The notes beneath the pieces are model-generated. The model was given only the letters and a program-made list of their open reading frames with translations, did no database searches and was not told where the DNA came from. The position numbers and the translations under genes were made by a program. Shown piece by piece: positions 26,701 to 41,700 of a DNA stretch of 64,000 bases (within the stretch, counting starts at the first letter, position 1; every line of letters begins with the position of its first letter). This DNA comes from Mactra quadrangularis (lineage: Eukaryota; Mollusca; Bivalvia; Venerida; Mactridae), in assembly GCA_025267735.1 (NCBI GenBank), contig CM046299.1:37028887-37092886 (forward strand). Direction: 5' to 3'.

Positions 26701-29700
26701 TTAAACAATCAAAGTACCAAATCAACGCAAGGACTTTAGTGCGCATTGGAACGTACCAGATTCAAGAGGGCAACTTGTAAAATTAAAATTATTGAATTAG
26801 AATATTTTTACCAAACCGCATATTAAGCTGGTCAGGGCTGTTCGTCGATATTGTTTGGTTTGTGGTATCAACATAAAACATTCTTGCAAAAGTAAAAAAC
26901 AAGCATTGCTTATTTTACATTCTTTTTACTATTTGCCAATTGCATGGCATTTGCATTATTGATGATTGTAAATAGATTCAATTTAGTCTCCAGACTGTCT
27001 GATGTTCATTTAACCCAGAAACATATAATTGATAAATATTGTACCTATACAATTTGTGTTGGAGTTTGTGTCAAACTCATACCCGTTTCTACAAACACAC
27101 GTATCAACACCACTTATTTTGACACAATCAGCACTACCAACACATATTCCAGGACTATCACAAACGAAAAGTGCTGCAAAAGGTTTAGAGAATGGTATAC
27201 GTGAAAACAATATCAAGTAAAAGTATTTGTGTTTTTGTTGTACTGATTATTTAACTTTATTTTATGTCTATGCTTAGTTGAGTTTTAATATTGCACAAGC
27301 TACCTTTCGAAGTGTCTCAAGCCGTGTAATAATTTACACCATGAACGAAAACGAAAATAGTTAACGTTTGCTTTTTTGCTTGGAGCATTGCCGTTCGCTA
27401 ATCGACAGCTAGTATTGTCCATGTAGGTTTTTGGAATTATTTTGGCAGCATATTATGGACAATCTCTTGACAAATATACACTTATACACTAAACATGTAT
27501 TGGTAGACAACATAAATAGCTTTTTAATGAAAATATTGGCGTTTTAAATTTACTATTAATGACCTTTGTAAATTGTTTATTTAGAACTTATAGACAAAAG
27601 TGTAGAAAAAAGCATTATGAATGTAATGAAACTTAAATGAAATAATCATGTAAAGTTAATGATGTATTTACTACATGTATATACGTACGACTGCAACTTG
27701 TTTTATCATCGTTTAGTTTGAAGTTTGCATTACAAGAACACTTGTAACTTCCAACTGTATTCTCACAGACTTGATCACAGTTATTCAATCCAGCACACTC
27801 GTCAAAATCTACAATATAACGTGAAACACATCCATCGATTAATTTATATAACAATTTTTAGAAATGTCTTCGTATTATAAAACATTTATTGCTGGTAAAC
27901 TTGTATATACATATACATGTATATTTTGTATTATTAATAAATTTATAATTCAGCTACTTATTTAACTAGTATATATAATAATTTGAATGTACAAGTTTTA
28001 TCAGTAGTAAAATTAGTGTCAATGACGCGTTACGTATCTAAACGAAATCATAACATACCATTGCAATTGAAACCATCAGCGACGAAGCCTTCATTACAAC
28101 TACATTCAAATCCACCAATCGTGTTATCACATATTTGTGTACAAAGATTTAATGTTACACTGCTACATTCGTCGATATCTACAAATATAAAAAACATCAT
28201 ACATAAAATCAATGAAACACTGATTTTTGGGGTTACAGAGTTCGTAATTAATACGATCGAAATGTTTTTTTTCCTTCAGTTTAGAAGACTTGACCAATTG
28301 ATTTCACCTCAGGTAACCAGAAGCTGCAGGGATCATTCTTAGTACCATTAAGTGACCTTTAAGTTAACGATTCGTACCTCATCTCCATAATGATGATATA
28401 AATAAAAAACAAAGTATCACTATTAAGGATATGTTTGTTTGTTTGGGTTTTACAGCGCCCCAACATTGAAAGGTCATATCGCGCCGATCACTATTAAGGA
28501 AGTCATAACCTCTGACCCAGATTTTACTGTCCTGAAATATCGAAATATTACACGACTGGTAGTACCAATAAACAAATATTGTCTTTGTTAAAAACATCTA
28601 AAGACAAAATAGTGTAAAAATGATTGTAGAAACCAGTGTGTTAAAGAATACCAATTTATACTTTGTAAATACTAAGTCAAATTAAGCTAGCGTGACATTG
28701 TAGTAGTTAAGGCGTCTTCACATATTTTCATTTTACACCTTGCACCAATTACACACATGTCCATCTGATTTAGACACTTTATTTACATGTTTCATTCCAA
28801 TCTACGACAACGTTCCTCTCTTCAATGGTAAATCAATACACGTTCTGAGAATCAAGTGTTAAGGAAAGTGTTTGACAATTATTTGTATAAACTTTGTATA
28901 CTTGGAGTATATTTGAGTTTGATAGGGCAATCTGTTACTGATAACTTAATGACTTACTTAATGGCTTAATGACTTACCCACACACGATCCAGTGACATTC
29001 TCGTATCCTGTATCACATTTACATATATAACTTCCTGGGATGTTAACGCAAACTTCATTGTCTCCTGTACATGGTGAATTTTCACATTCATTTACATCAG
29101 AATTGCATTTTTCTCCAGCCCATCCATCGATACATATACATCCAATCTCTCTGTCGCAACCAGAGGAACCTTCACCACAGTTGCATTCTAAAGCACAATT
29201 TTCACCATAATGATATTCGTCACATTCTGAAAGTCCAAAATAATCAAACATTATAAACATACCAAGAACTAATCAAAATAAACTAACAGTAAACACTCAA
29301 AACAAAGCGTGGTGGTACATAATAATGAATCAATCTAGAGGAACAGAGAATACAGATAAAAAAGGTTAGTTGATGTGTATACTCTACACAGGTTTTTTAT
29401 GCTTCTACCAACGTCAATAAGTGTTTCAATAATGACATATGCAAGGTCAAATATGTGGGGAATTTCATTATACCTAAAACAAATATGTACTGATCTCGCT
29501 TGTTGTATTTTTTTTTTAAAAAAAAAACGATAATGTAAAAATACAACTAGCTAAGTAATACTTGAAAGTATTCACAGTAAATAAAAGAAAGAGTATTAAG
29601 TCAACAGAGAGTAAAAACTTTACCGAAACAGGTCCTTCCATCATTTTGAAGACTGAAACCGATAGGACAAGAACACGTATATCCACCGTCAGAATTTAAA

Positions 29701-32700
29701 CAAGATTCTGGCACACTACATCTATTTAAAGTAGAACTTTGACACTCATTGACATCTGAAAAAATATCGATCATTATAGGCATATCAACTATGACTGCGA
29801 AATAAATTATTTCATTTACTTGCTCGTGTAAACTGACAATTTTATATGTTTATAAAGGCTGAATCTAAACACCTTTATTTAGCTATTTGCCTACGTCATT
29901 ACACTTTTACCCCACAGCAACGTGATAATAAAGGCCTTAAATATAGATTAGAATATGGATGTTGATAGGATCTTCATTGAAGTATATACATAATCTGTCT
30001 CTAATAACAATTATATCATACATACCACGTTACAAAGCCATGGTTAAGGATTCTTAATAATAAAACTATTAGACATAATTAAGAATATTTTAGATCAGCA
30101 TTTAGGCATCTTTTGTCCATGAGGGATTTATTTTAATTGGCTAGGTGACCTTTATCAAAGTTGTTAAAGATAGTGACTTCTAATCTTTTTTATGAATATT
30201 TGAACACAGATAGATGTTGCATTAAGAATCTTCAATTTGAATACATACCAGTAACATTTTTTGCAATTTTTTTTAACATAAAGAAACACATCAACATGTG
30301 ATTCGTGGGTTGGTGTAAAAGGTTAAAAGCCAAAGAAATAAGACAAACCTATACAAGTTTGATTATCAGCTCCAAGATAAAAGCCAGATTCACATGAACA
30401 CACTGGTTGACTATCGATGACAGTACAAATATGGGAACAGTTCTTCGTAGAGTATTGTGCGCAGAGATCCTCAACTTTAAAAATAATACAACAACAATTT
30501 TACATTGTTTTATCAGGTACTTTATATGGTACTCATATATATGAGCAGTTACTGATTATGTTTTTAAAAGGATTGAAATATAACCAATTACATATCTTAC
30601 ACGTTATAATGTTAAACAGAATACAATATTTGTGCTTAGCGCTAAAACAAAATTATATTGTATACTATATCGTATCGGTCGCTCGAGCACAACCTAGTTC
30701 AATTATTAAAACGGGTAGTATAGTTCAAATTCTCATTAAAATCATCTTAAACATTAAACACATTGTTTTATTGGTTATTGACAATTCGTACACCATGTAC
30801 AAAAATTAAGCACTCCTTGATTCAACGAAGACAAGCACATTAGGCTAGTTGAATTTACCTAGTTCGTTAGCTAAACCATTACAAAGTTCAGAAGATTTAC
30901 AAAGACTGATTGCCGGATTAGGGTACAAGACCCAAATAAACTTTTGCAGTTTCTGGTGGCAGTTTTATATTAACATTTCAACGTTGAATTCTCTAGGAGA
31001 GGTTTGTGGTATAAATGTTCATTGTAGTCATCTTTAGTAATGAGTACATTTTTTGTATTGTTGAGATAAGATTATCTACTTGGCTGATATTTATGTTCCA
31101 TAGGCAGTACACTTAAAAGTCATTATTAATAAAAGCACCATATATATATTTCATGTTTAAAAAACATGCATTTGAATGTGTGTAATGCGTATAGCTCAAT
31201 TTCAATTTAGTGAACAAACACTTGTCGAAAGACAAGCAATCCTACAAGAACTGAGGAAACGCCCATAACTTTGTTAAGAGGAAAATGGTTACCTTTCACA
31301 CAAGTTCTCCTGTCATCTAGTAATACATATCCAGCATAACAATCGCAATTGTATCTTCCAGGTACATTCTCACATAAATGATTACAACCATGAGTGCTAA
31401 CCTCACATTCATCAATATCTATTTTAATAATATAAAATATATTAATACAATTAACGTTGTGTCTCTATCTGCTTTAATCTCACCCCTACCTCTTCCGTTC
31501 TTTATAAGAAACTTGATTACTAGTAAAGAATTAATCTTTAAATAGATTGACAAACGTGAAAAATGTAATGATTTAACTGCAATCATTGAATAAAGTATGG
31601 CCCAGTTTGAAAATTTAGTTAAACGAATAAAGAAGAGAGTAAAAGTCAACAGACTATCTGTGCTTTTTGTGAGGAATTAACTTAATATAACCACGGGTTT
31701 AAATTCAATGAATAAACACAAACTTATTCTAAAACATAAAAATGCAGCTACCCTCGCTTAATTATGTATGTAAAATGGTCTGTTTTATTGTCATCAAAAG
31801 TTATAGTGTTTGCAACTAATTAAAACAATACTATAAGTCTTCGCTGACATACATGGTGATTCATAATATCTGATACGGTTTTGAAATTTAATGACAAGTT
31901 TATAATAAACCAAAGACATACAGCTTTCACAGAGTAATAATCATGAAACTTCAAATACTGTGTATTATAAATTCATTACAAAGTCGATTAAAATGCTACC
32001 GAAAGTAGCCCAGGTTGCAGTAACTGTTTTAAAACACGAACAATCAAAAGGACAGTTGAATGTTTTATCACATAATTTACAACAGCTTATCAATTCTAAG
32101 TTCTTGTGGTAATAAAAGTAAAAAACAACAATAAGATTACCATCACAATGTGTTGTGTTAGCTGCATTCTTCTGGTATCCAGAGTGGCAGTCACACACAT
32201 AACCACCTAACGTATTGTTACAAGTCTGTTGGCAGTCATGCTGTAGAATGCTACTACACTCGTCGATGTCTAAAAGAAATGTTAAAAAAATAAATGCACT
32301 TTAACATGCTTCTTGTAACTCCCTACCTTAAACTTCCGACCTCTAAACTTCCAGTCTGGTGGCTAAACTATGATACGTGTTCAACGTTCTAACGATAAAG
32401 CTGTCTTCAAGAGTCAGACACTGGATTTTTATTATACTAGAAGTGAAAATGATACAAATAGCTGGCTACATTAATGTACAACGGAATGTACTAAACAATA
32501 GTAACTGTCGATTTCATCATTGAACTATCGTTCAACATGCAAAATATTATAGGAAATGTATATTTCATTAGAAGCAGATATATAGCAGTCATAATTTAAC
32601 TATCCATCGAACTACACTTAATTAAAGTTAACAGGCTAACCAGAGTACTACTCACCAGCACAACTGGCTCCGGAGTCTGTCGTGATTTCCTCGAAACCGA

Positions 32701-35700
32701 CTTTACACTCACAGCTATATGATCCAATACTATTAACACAATTTTCATTATCTTGATTACAAGTAGTTAAATCATCACATTCATCAATATCTGTGTCACA
32801 TCTGTCACCCGTCCATCCGTCTAAACAGACACAACCTCGTACGGGATCGCACCCTGCTTCGCCTTCCCCACACTGACAAGTGGACGCGCAATTGTCACCA
32901 TAAAATGGATATGAACATGCTGAAAATAAAAAGTGTACATTTATAAGTTACAAGAATACATTTATAAGTTAGTTTTTATTTGTAGTTGAGTCAATCACGT
33001 AAAGTAATTAGATAAATAATCGCAATGGTTAACTTATGCTTTATGTATGTAGACAAATGACTAAGGAGCGACTGGTAACAACGTTGGACTTGAATCATCG
33101 GATAGTCAGATCCACGTTGGTTGGCATCACATCCAAAAAACATACCCAGTAGAGTTTTAGGCCAATTAGCAAGTTGTATGAACTTGTTTAACACTCGAAC
33201 ACATATAGTTTGACTAAAGAATCATAATGATACTAAAGGATATACTAATACAACAAAACACTATTTATTACCAGTAAACTTACCAGTGCATGTCAACAAA
33301 TCACTTTCGAGTGAATATCCCGTGTAACAACTACATGAAAAACTTCCTTCTGTATTTGCACAGGTTTGTGAACACAAATTGAGATCACATTCGTTTGTAT
33401 CTGAAAACAAGAACATGTACATCAAAGAATATTGTATTTACCTTATGTTGTTGTTTTATCACTAGGCAATAATCTCAAACTTCTGTAGAAAGAAAACGTT
33501 AACAATGTTTGCAAGTATAACTACAATTACGAATCATTTAAAACTAAAATGTTCCATTTAAATTTAAGCCAGAATCAAGATATGACCCAAAATTGCGTTG
33601 ATTTGACGTAATAAGAATTTCAAAGGTCTAAAAGTATTAAATGTCTTTTACTAAATACTGTACTAAATAATTGCAATCTGTGAGTTAAAAAGATGGAATT
33701 AAGATGGTGTTTGGTACTCTGAGTACTTTGCAGAGATACGATCTTACAAATGATATTTAAATTTGGATAAAGCCGTTATTATATATGTAACATTTCAAAG
33801 TCTAGTAAAAAGTATTATCTAATAAGTACTAGTAATACATTGCATCATTCTCTGTAGTCAGGATCAAATGTCATGTACAACACTTACCTGTACAGGTACT
33901 GTCGTATGAAGAGTTGACAAGTTCATACCCATTGTTACAAAAACATATTGCTACACCAGCGTCATTTAAAGTACAACCATCTGCGTTTCCACATGTATTG
34001 TTACACTCTGGTATTTGATTAGCACCATCTATGGAATGAAATATATATTTATAGTGCAAAAAGATAAAAATTAGATCCACTGGCATGCACACTAACATCC
34101 ACACATCCACCCATCCATGATACCGTTTATGCTTATTTTCACACTCTCTCGCACAAAAACACGAACCCACCCACTAAGTGAGCATAAATAACCTTTACAA
34201 ATGCACAATACAAGCATTAACTAACAAAACTAATTTTGACAATGGTTTTGTACCACTTTCACTATGGAGTATATTCGACGTGTTAAGCAATAAATTATGA
34301 AAAGAGTTAGGTACTGAGCTTTATTATTTACCTATTTTACATGCTGTATCGTTCCTTATGTAACCAGGATTACAACTACAAGTAAAACCACCATCTGTAT
34401 TTTCACATATTTGATCACAATTATCAGACGAATCAGCACATTCATCAATATCTGTAGGAAAAAAATACAATATAGTAAATTATTAACAATAACTACATCC
34501 TTTCTTCCATTATGAACAATAATAATAAGTTTATCATCACTTTCATCATCATCATCATATCATTGGCAGTATAATAATAATAATCAACATCATCATCAGA
34601 AACAGCATCAGCAGCAGCTGCAGCAACAGCAGCAACAGCAGAAACAACAATATCACCATCATCGTCAGCAGCAATAGCAGCGTAACCATAATTGCAATCT
34701 TCAATGCTTGATCATTATCATTTGCAATGTCTTTATGAAATTGGTATTTGCTACCTCCGTAAACAAACAAACATAAGCATTCCTTATTACTTTTAACCAT
34801 TTATTGGTTTCCCTCTCATTTGGAATGCTGCATCTGATTCATTATAACAAGAATTACATCAATGTTTCCATCAGCTACCTATATCTGTATTGTTAACAGT
34901 TCGTTCTTGAATTCAACAACTGCATAAGCAATACTATCAATATTATATTGTTAACATAATAATGTATCAGCTAATTGGGGCTGTAACTCAGGGTTTTGTG
35001 TTTTTGTGTCATGTTTCAAACAACTGTATGTTTAGAAGCATTGACATATAAGGAATACAATGTGCAAATCTAAGGCCCAACTCTCAAAGTTAGCGATGTC
35101 AATAACTTTTGATTGAATTGCAATTTCATTTTTATTCACTATTTACTAACTGCTACACATTCAAAACTTTTAATTGCACGTTTGGTTAAAATTTAATGTG
35201 TTATTTATTTTTTTATTTTATAACCTGTTATAGCAAACTAAAAAATCGAAAATTACCTATACACGTATTGGGCACATTGGTTGTCTTGAAACCATCATTA
35301 CATCTACAGCTAAAACTACCAACAACGTTAGTACATGCTGCATTTATACATGATGAAGCGTCAGCACATTCGTTAATATCTACAAATAATAAAAGAATGC
35401 ATGTCATACCATACACATATAGTTATATACTAGGTGATTTACAAGTTTTACCATTTTCTGTGCTGGTGAATCTAATTTTTATCTACTTTCCATGATAGTT
35501 CTCAATAAATTACCTTTTTTTATTTGTTTATTTAGTTTATTTGACTTTTTTAACTTGATTTTAAACAAAGACAGAATCCGCTCAACCATATTCTAAGAAT
35601 GCATCACATAGAATATACTGTGAACATGTCTTCACCAAAGGATTTAAGTACAAGGTAATGACTTGACCTTTTACAGTAATTCATCATACTTAGGGTTAAT

Positions 35701-38700
35701 ATTATCATTAGCTTTGTTGTCGTACATTGTCTGCACTAACTTCAAACAAATAAACATGGTATGTATTTTCATGTGCTTTTGTTGTTATCTATTAAATAGT
35801 TTTTCCTAATATGCATAATGCATAGTATGCATCAGATTAGAGAGCGTGTTACGAAACATAATATTTCGATCTACAATATTTTTAAAATGATTAAACTTAG
35901 TTTTTTATTGACCTGTCTTTCAAACAAAATGAAAGAGCAATAAAACTAAATTTTATTGTCAAGTTTTCAATAGTTTCCTTACCTGAACATTTGCTGCCAT
36001 TTAAAAAGTAACCATTCGGACAATCTGAACATGTAAATTGTGGTAGAGCATCATTTGCCATTTGATCAGTGGCCAAGGCGTCAGTACAGTTCTGACCTAC
36101 AGCACAATCACTTTCTTCACAACCATCATAATCTACATCACAGTCATTACCTGAAACAGTAAATTTACTGCATATGTAATCTACGTAACAATAATAGCCT
36201 AACATAATACATTGAATACTTAACACGTGAATATCGTTACAATTAAAGATTAAAGCAATAAACATTTCATTCACGATACAAATCCTCCGGCTCATATACA
36301 TATATCCATACAACATACAGTGCATAATGACACAATTTAAAACAAAGTCTAAATCACTCACTAAAACGGAAACACGTAATAATTACGTTTTATTTTAAAT
36401 ACACTATTTCTGTTCAGCATGTATTTAAGACACTGGCAATAAATTTCATTGAACAATACAATATCTATAGGAAAGTTTCACAAATAAGATCGATAATACT
36501 AATTTTAACCTTATCAAATGAAAGCAGTTAGAATAAAACAAACCTTCCCAGAAAGATAAACAATCGCACATTGCCACTTTAAAACTATCATAGGTTGTGT
36601 CGGCTTCGCGATATGACGTGAAATTACAAGCACCGTTGGGAGAATTACATCCTGAACAAACAACAATCAATATATCTAACTCTGGAGAAAGAGCACCAAG
36701 TGAATCTGTACCAACAAATCTGAAAAATTGGAGAACAGTATATAATGAAAAGACCATATTTTACACTTAGCTGATGCCCTGGCCTAGCGCATCCAACCTA
36801 TGGAAATGCCATACTCCTATTTCAAATATCAGAGCTTAAACATAAAGAAATTTAGAAACTAGTGAATGTTTATTGCATGATACCAGAAGTTAGTCACGTT
36901 TCTTTTACAGCGTTGTATTTATTTAATAACTAGGTACCAAGAGGACATGAGTTCACCGAGCGATCGTTCACCTGGAAAGTAGATCCTACGGCAGGTTGAC
37001 ACATTTTTAGGACTTTCACATTTAACTGAAAAAATTTGGTCCCATGAAGATAGGCTAACTTTTACCACAGATACATAATCATTGTCATGGAACTTTAGGT
37101 GATGCTACATGCCAAATACTGTAGCTCTAAGCCTATGGATTCAGGCTCTTGACGACAAAAGACGCCGAATAGACCGGTTGCAATAAACTACCTTAAGTAC
37201 ATTGTGAGCTAATGTATTATAAGTCAAATCACCAATCTGAAGAAACTTGTGTCAAAACTCAAGCGGCTCGGACTTGGAGTATTGCTGGAAGAACTTGTAG
37301 GTGCAAGCAATCACAACCGAGTTTATTACCTTTATTTTACACAGAAATGCGAAATGAGATAATTCATCTTAACAAGACTGTGGAGTAAAATAAACTCAAC
37401 TTTAATACTTGCTACTCCGTATGTTTTCTGTACTTCTTTCCCTATTTTCTCTTAGTCCCCCCAAAAAAGATCTAGGATAACAAAGCAGGTGTCGAATAAC
37501 AACATTAATAAATTTGCAATTAGAAATACGTTAGGTGGCGTAGACATAACCTACTTATTATATATTCGTGTGAAAAACGAACTGTTTCAACTTATATATA
37601 TCACAAGATATAAAGTAATGCAGCAGACTTTGAATTGGTTGTGCCTTATCTATAGTATATACCACAGATCATGCCCACAGTGATTACATTCAGAACAGTC
37701 AAATATTGATGTTGCAATAACTTCACAGAGGGCGATGTCTTCAGTAAACGCAATATTCTCTACATCAACTGAATTGTTTGTGATCAAAACTCCAAGAAGT
37801 AATACAAAATCACACATTCAATAAAATGATTTTAGATATATTTTCACAAACTTTTTTGTGTGAAAACAGAATAGAGCCAATAAAAACCCTATGTTTTTCT
37901 GCATTTTGTGGCGTTGTGTTAAAATGGTCTTATGGTAGCTTTGTCGTTAAAAATGCTTATTAAGTCCATGAAAGATTCTGATAATAGGCAATATAAAAAC
38001 AAAATATTACTTACCCTAACTGGACGATATCCGTGTTTTGTAATGTAAAAGTAACACTAAAAGAGTTATCAGGGTTTGTAGTAAATGTAGAACCGACTGT
38101 ATTTACAACATATTCTATGACAACCGGATTTGAGTCATTTGCAACGACTTTAATAGTGTGCTCTTGTCCAACAGTTACATGGGCCACAAATTCTTCATCG
38201 ATAAGAGTGGCTCCTTCTGTGACATAAAGTCGTGGTATATCGTTAGCTAAAATTGAAAATGAGCATAATAAATAAATATACGAGTTACGTTCAAGTGCGT
38301 TTTAACTGTTTTTTCCTAATAAAAACGTTATCGCACGATACCAAAACGTACCTTTAGATGTGTCCGTTTACAAGACATATGTCATCATCACGAGTTTCCA
38401 CTGTTTGTTTTTGGAAGTTTGCTTTCTATGTAAAATATTAGGCTAAAGTTAACATAAGCAGTAAAATGTTAAGATAGAGAACTTCTGAAATCGGATATTG
38501 TTTATTATGCGCTGAAAGTTCAATGAATTTTATGTCTCACTTTAAATGTACAAAATCTGTTATTTTCATATGAATAATGCATATTTTAAGAAATGATTTC
38601 ATTATTATTTAAATGAATTGTTTAAATTGTTATCATATTTATTTTGCACATAATTTTACACTATTCATAATCAACTTAATCCGTAATAACAAAGGAACTG

Positions 38701-41700
38701 TCCACATGTTTATTTTTCTCCTTATCTTGATTTTCATCACATATTTTATGTCGCTGTTTTATACAAAATGCATTGTTAATGTTTATTATAAATATTGTTT
38801 CCTTCTTATGTTTTCGCATTTTAGCCATGTAGCAGTTGATAATCTTTCCTGTGACAAGTGTCACATTTGCATTAATTACATATCTTTAATATATTTCCTA
38901 GTCTGGTCACAGTTAAAGGTGTCGACTAAAGAGATCAAGACGCTAGATTACATAATATTTGTACTTTCGAAAAAATATACCAATTAATGCCAACATCTGT
39001 TAATTTCCTTCTATGATTAGGGACTGCTTATATATAGCAAACTATTTTCTATGTATAACGATCATATAAAAACAATATAAATATATTATTATAAGTAAGA
39101 AGTACTATACTTCGTGAAAACTACACTTCGTGATATTTACTATTTAACTGTTATAATTATTTTACGGACTTGTAACATTTACTTTTATTTGATAATTACC
39201 TCTGTGTCAACTTTGTGGAATCTTGTATAATTTGGAAATAACTGGAATTAATAAATTGTTATTGACTTTGAAAGCTTTGTGATTGTTTTAACTAATCAAC
39301 ATTGTTTAAGAATAGAGAGTGACTCTCGTCACATCGACTACTTGACGATACGTCCTAAGATTATTTCATTTCTGACGTATTATATTGTTAATATATTAAT
39401 GCACAAGATATTATGATCAACACTGTTTCTATGCATAAAACAATAATGACAATTCTACTTACCAACAATGTCTATATTTTGATCAAATGTGTCCTCTATC
39501 ACAATATTGTCTTGAGCAAGCCGTCTATTTCCAGTGAAGACAAAATCGTACAAACATTGTTTATTAGTATCTCCGTTACAAGCGTCAATAGCACTATTTC
39601 GCTGCTCATCTGAGATGGCATCAAAGAAACCAGGTCTAAAGTCTGGGAAACTGTGTGTTGCATGAGTACAACATGGCGGGTAGAAAAATATAGAATCTTC
39701 AGCACTAGTAATCCCTACAAAGTGAAAGTAAATTGTGTTTTGGAGAATTAACAGCCATGTTATTAATAATATAGTGCTGTGAAATCTACATGATTCAAAC
39801 AAAACAAACAATAGCTTTATGTATGAGTTGTCTTATAAAGAAATCATGATGATAATGATATATTGTTATCATAAGGACAGCAAAAAAGAATGACACTATT
39901 TGTCATTATGATATAAACCTTTAAATTATACAACACCTTTATTGCATGAAATTTGAATGGATTTAGAAAGCAAACAATTCATTAAATGATTTTCAGGCTT
40001 TTTGTATTTGTAACTCAGAACGGGATAAGATGTTTTTTCAATTCAATAAAATATGGATATCCGAGGATATATGTTTCTCAGGTTGATTACTTGATTATAG
40101 TAATTATACCTATATACTTACATGTATTTCCAAACTGATCAAATATCGTCTCCTCCGATGAATCAACAGGTAAAGGAGTAGTGCCACCTCTTGGTAATAG
40201 GTCATTTGTTGAATCATCATCGTTATTACCAAGCAATCCCGTTGTCAAACCACGGAACCTATCAGGTAATCCTAGACTCGATTGTAGCACCATGTCTCCC
40301 AGAGTAACATTGAATGTTATACCTTAAAAATTATAAAAGCAGAACACGATGATAATGGGTACTGTATACCACCACCAATGGCACTGATGAATAGTTCATT
40401 AAGAACAATGGCTAGGTGCGAGGACAATCGTAAATAACTGAACACGATATTGGTAAATTGTGTAAATCAAAACCAATCTCTGTCGACTCAACAATGAAAT
40501 CTTAATTCATTAAATGGCTTATCTTGCATAATCGGGGTTCTAATTTACATTAATACCTTTCTTACACTAACCACTTCATGTATAATGTAGGATTACAAAT
40601 TGAATAGTTCTAAGTTTGCACCTAATATATTAATTTTACTTGTTGTTCGATGGTAAAACAAATTTGTAATAAATCAAAATCGAGCCAGTACCTGATTGTT
40701 AACAAGTAAAACATTCTTACTCAAAGACGAAACATAATGGTTTTGCATAACTTGTTGGACATAGTTTAACATCCTATTATAGTAAACATTTAATACTATA
40801 GTCGTCCTGTTTCACATAGTTGGTTGTGCTAATCAAGTCACATTATAAATATTCCGTTATGACATCTAATGTATGTACGTAGTAAGGATACAAGTCCATT
40901 GCTTGAATAGACATACCAAGTTATTGTAAAGACATTCTGCCACGTTAAAGTTCATGCGTGCATGAAACCTTTAACATGAAACCTTTAAAATAACTAAAAT
41001 TTACAATGTAATGAATTATCCTACCAGTGTTTACAAATCTTGCCACCAAAGTTTGGTTTGAACGAGTGACAGAAATACCAGGTTGGTTTACAATAAATCT
41101 GTCTAAGTCTTGAGAGAATGATGTTGTAAAGTCAGTTTTTGTAGATTTATCCGTTCCAATAAAAACAACCATAGCTGACCTATCTGCGTTTAACTCGACC
41201 TATTTACACAAAAATACATTGCAAGGATAAAGTCACAGATTGTTGAACAATTTTAAAATGGGAACTTGTGAATCGGTTTGTAGAGTACAGTATTGATTTA
41301 TCGTATGATGTCGGCAAATTAAATTTCACAGTATCACATCCTTTAGTATTCGTTTACTAGTACATCAACTGCCTCGAACGAAAAACAATATGCAAATTGT
41401 AAAGTACATCAGTTAGAACAAAATTAACAAGAAGAATATAATTTCAAATGTCTACAAATACAAACGACGAACGCCGTAGCATAAGAAGAAATCTCGCTAA
41501 ATAGTCTGCTCATGAGTATCAAAATATATCAAAGTGAATTAACGAAAATCTGCACGAGAACCCAACATATATGTATTTATTTTAGTGAGCATATGCACTA
41601 TTGCATTTCACAGTACACAATTCAGAAGATTATATACTAACGACGGATTTATTTCGACATCAAATGTTAACTGACACATGTTACTAAATTGTAGCTATGA

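Noticed and set aside
30417..31037. Plus-strand frames of 130 and 62 codons
   Set aside because: They lie in introns 20-21, partly antisense to an EGF exon, and show AT-driven composition without motifs.
34555..34800. Minus-strand hydrophobic Leu/Met-rich frame
   Set aside because: Translation of an ATC/CAG triplet microsatellite inside intron 14.
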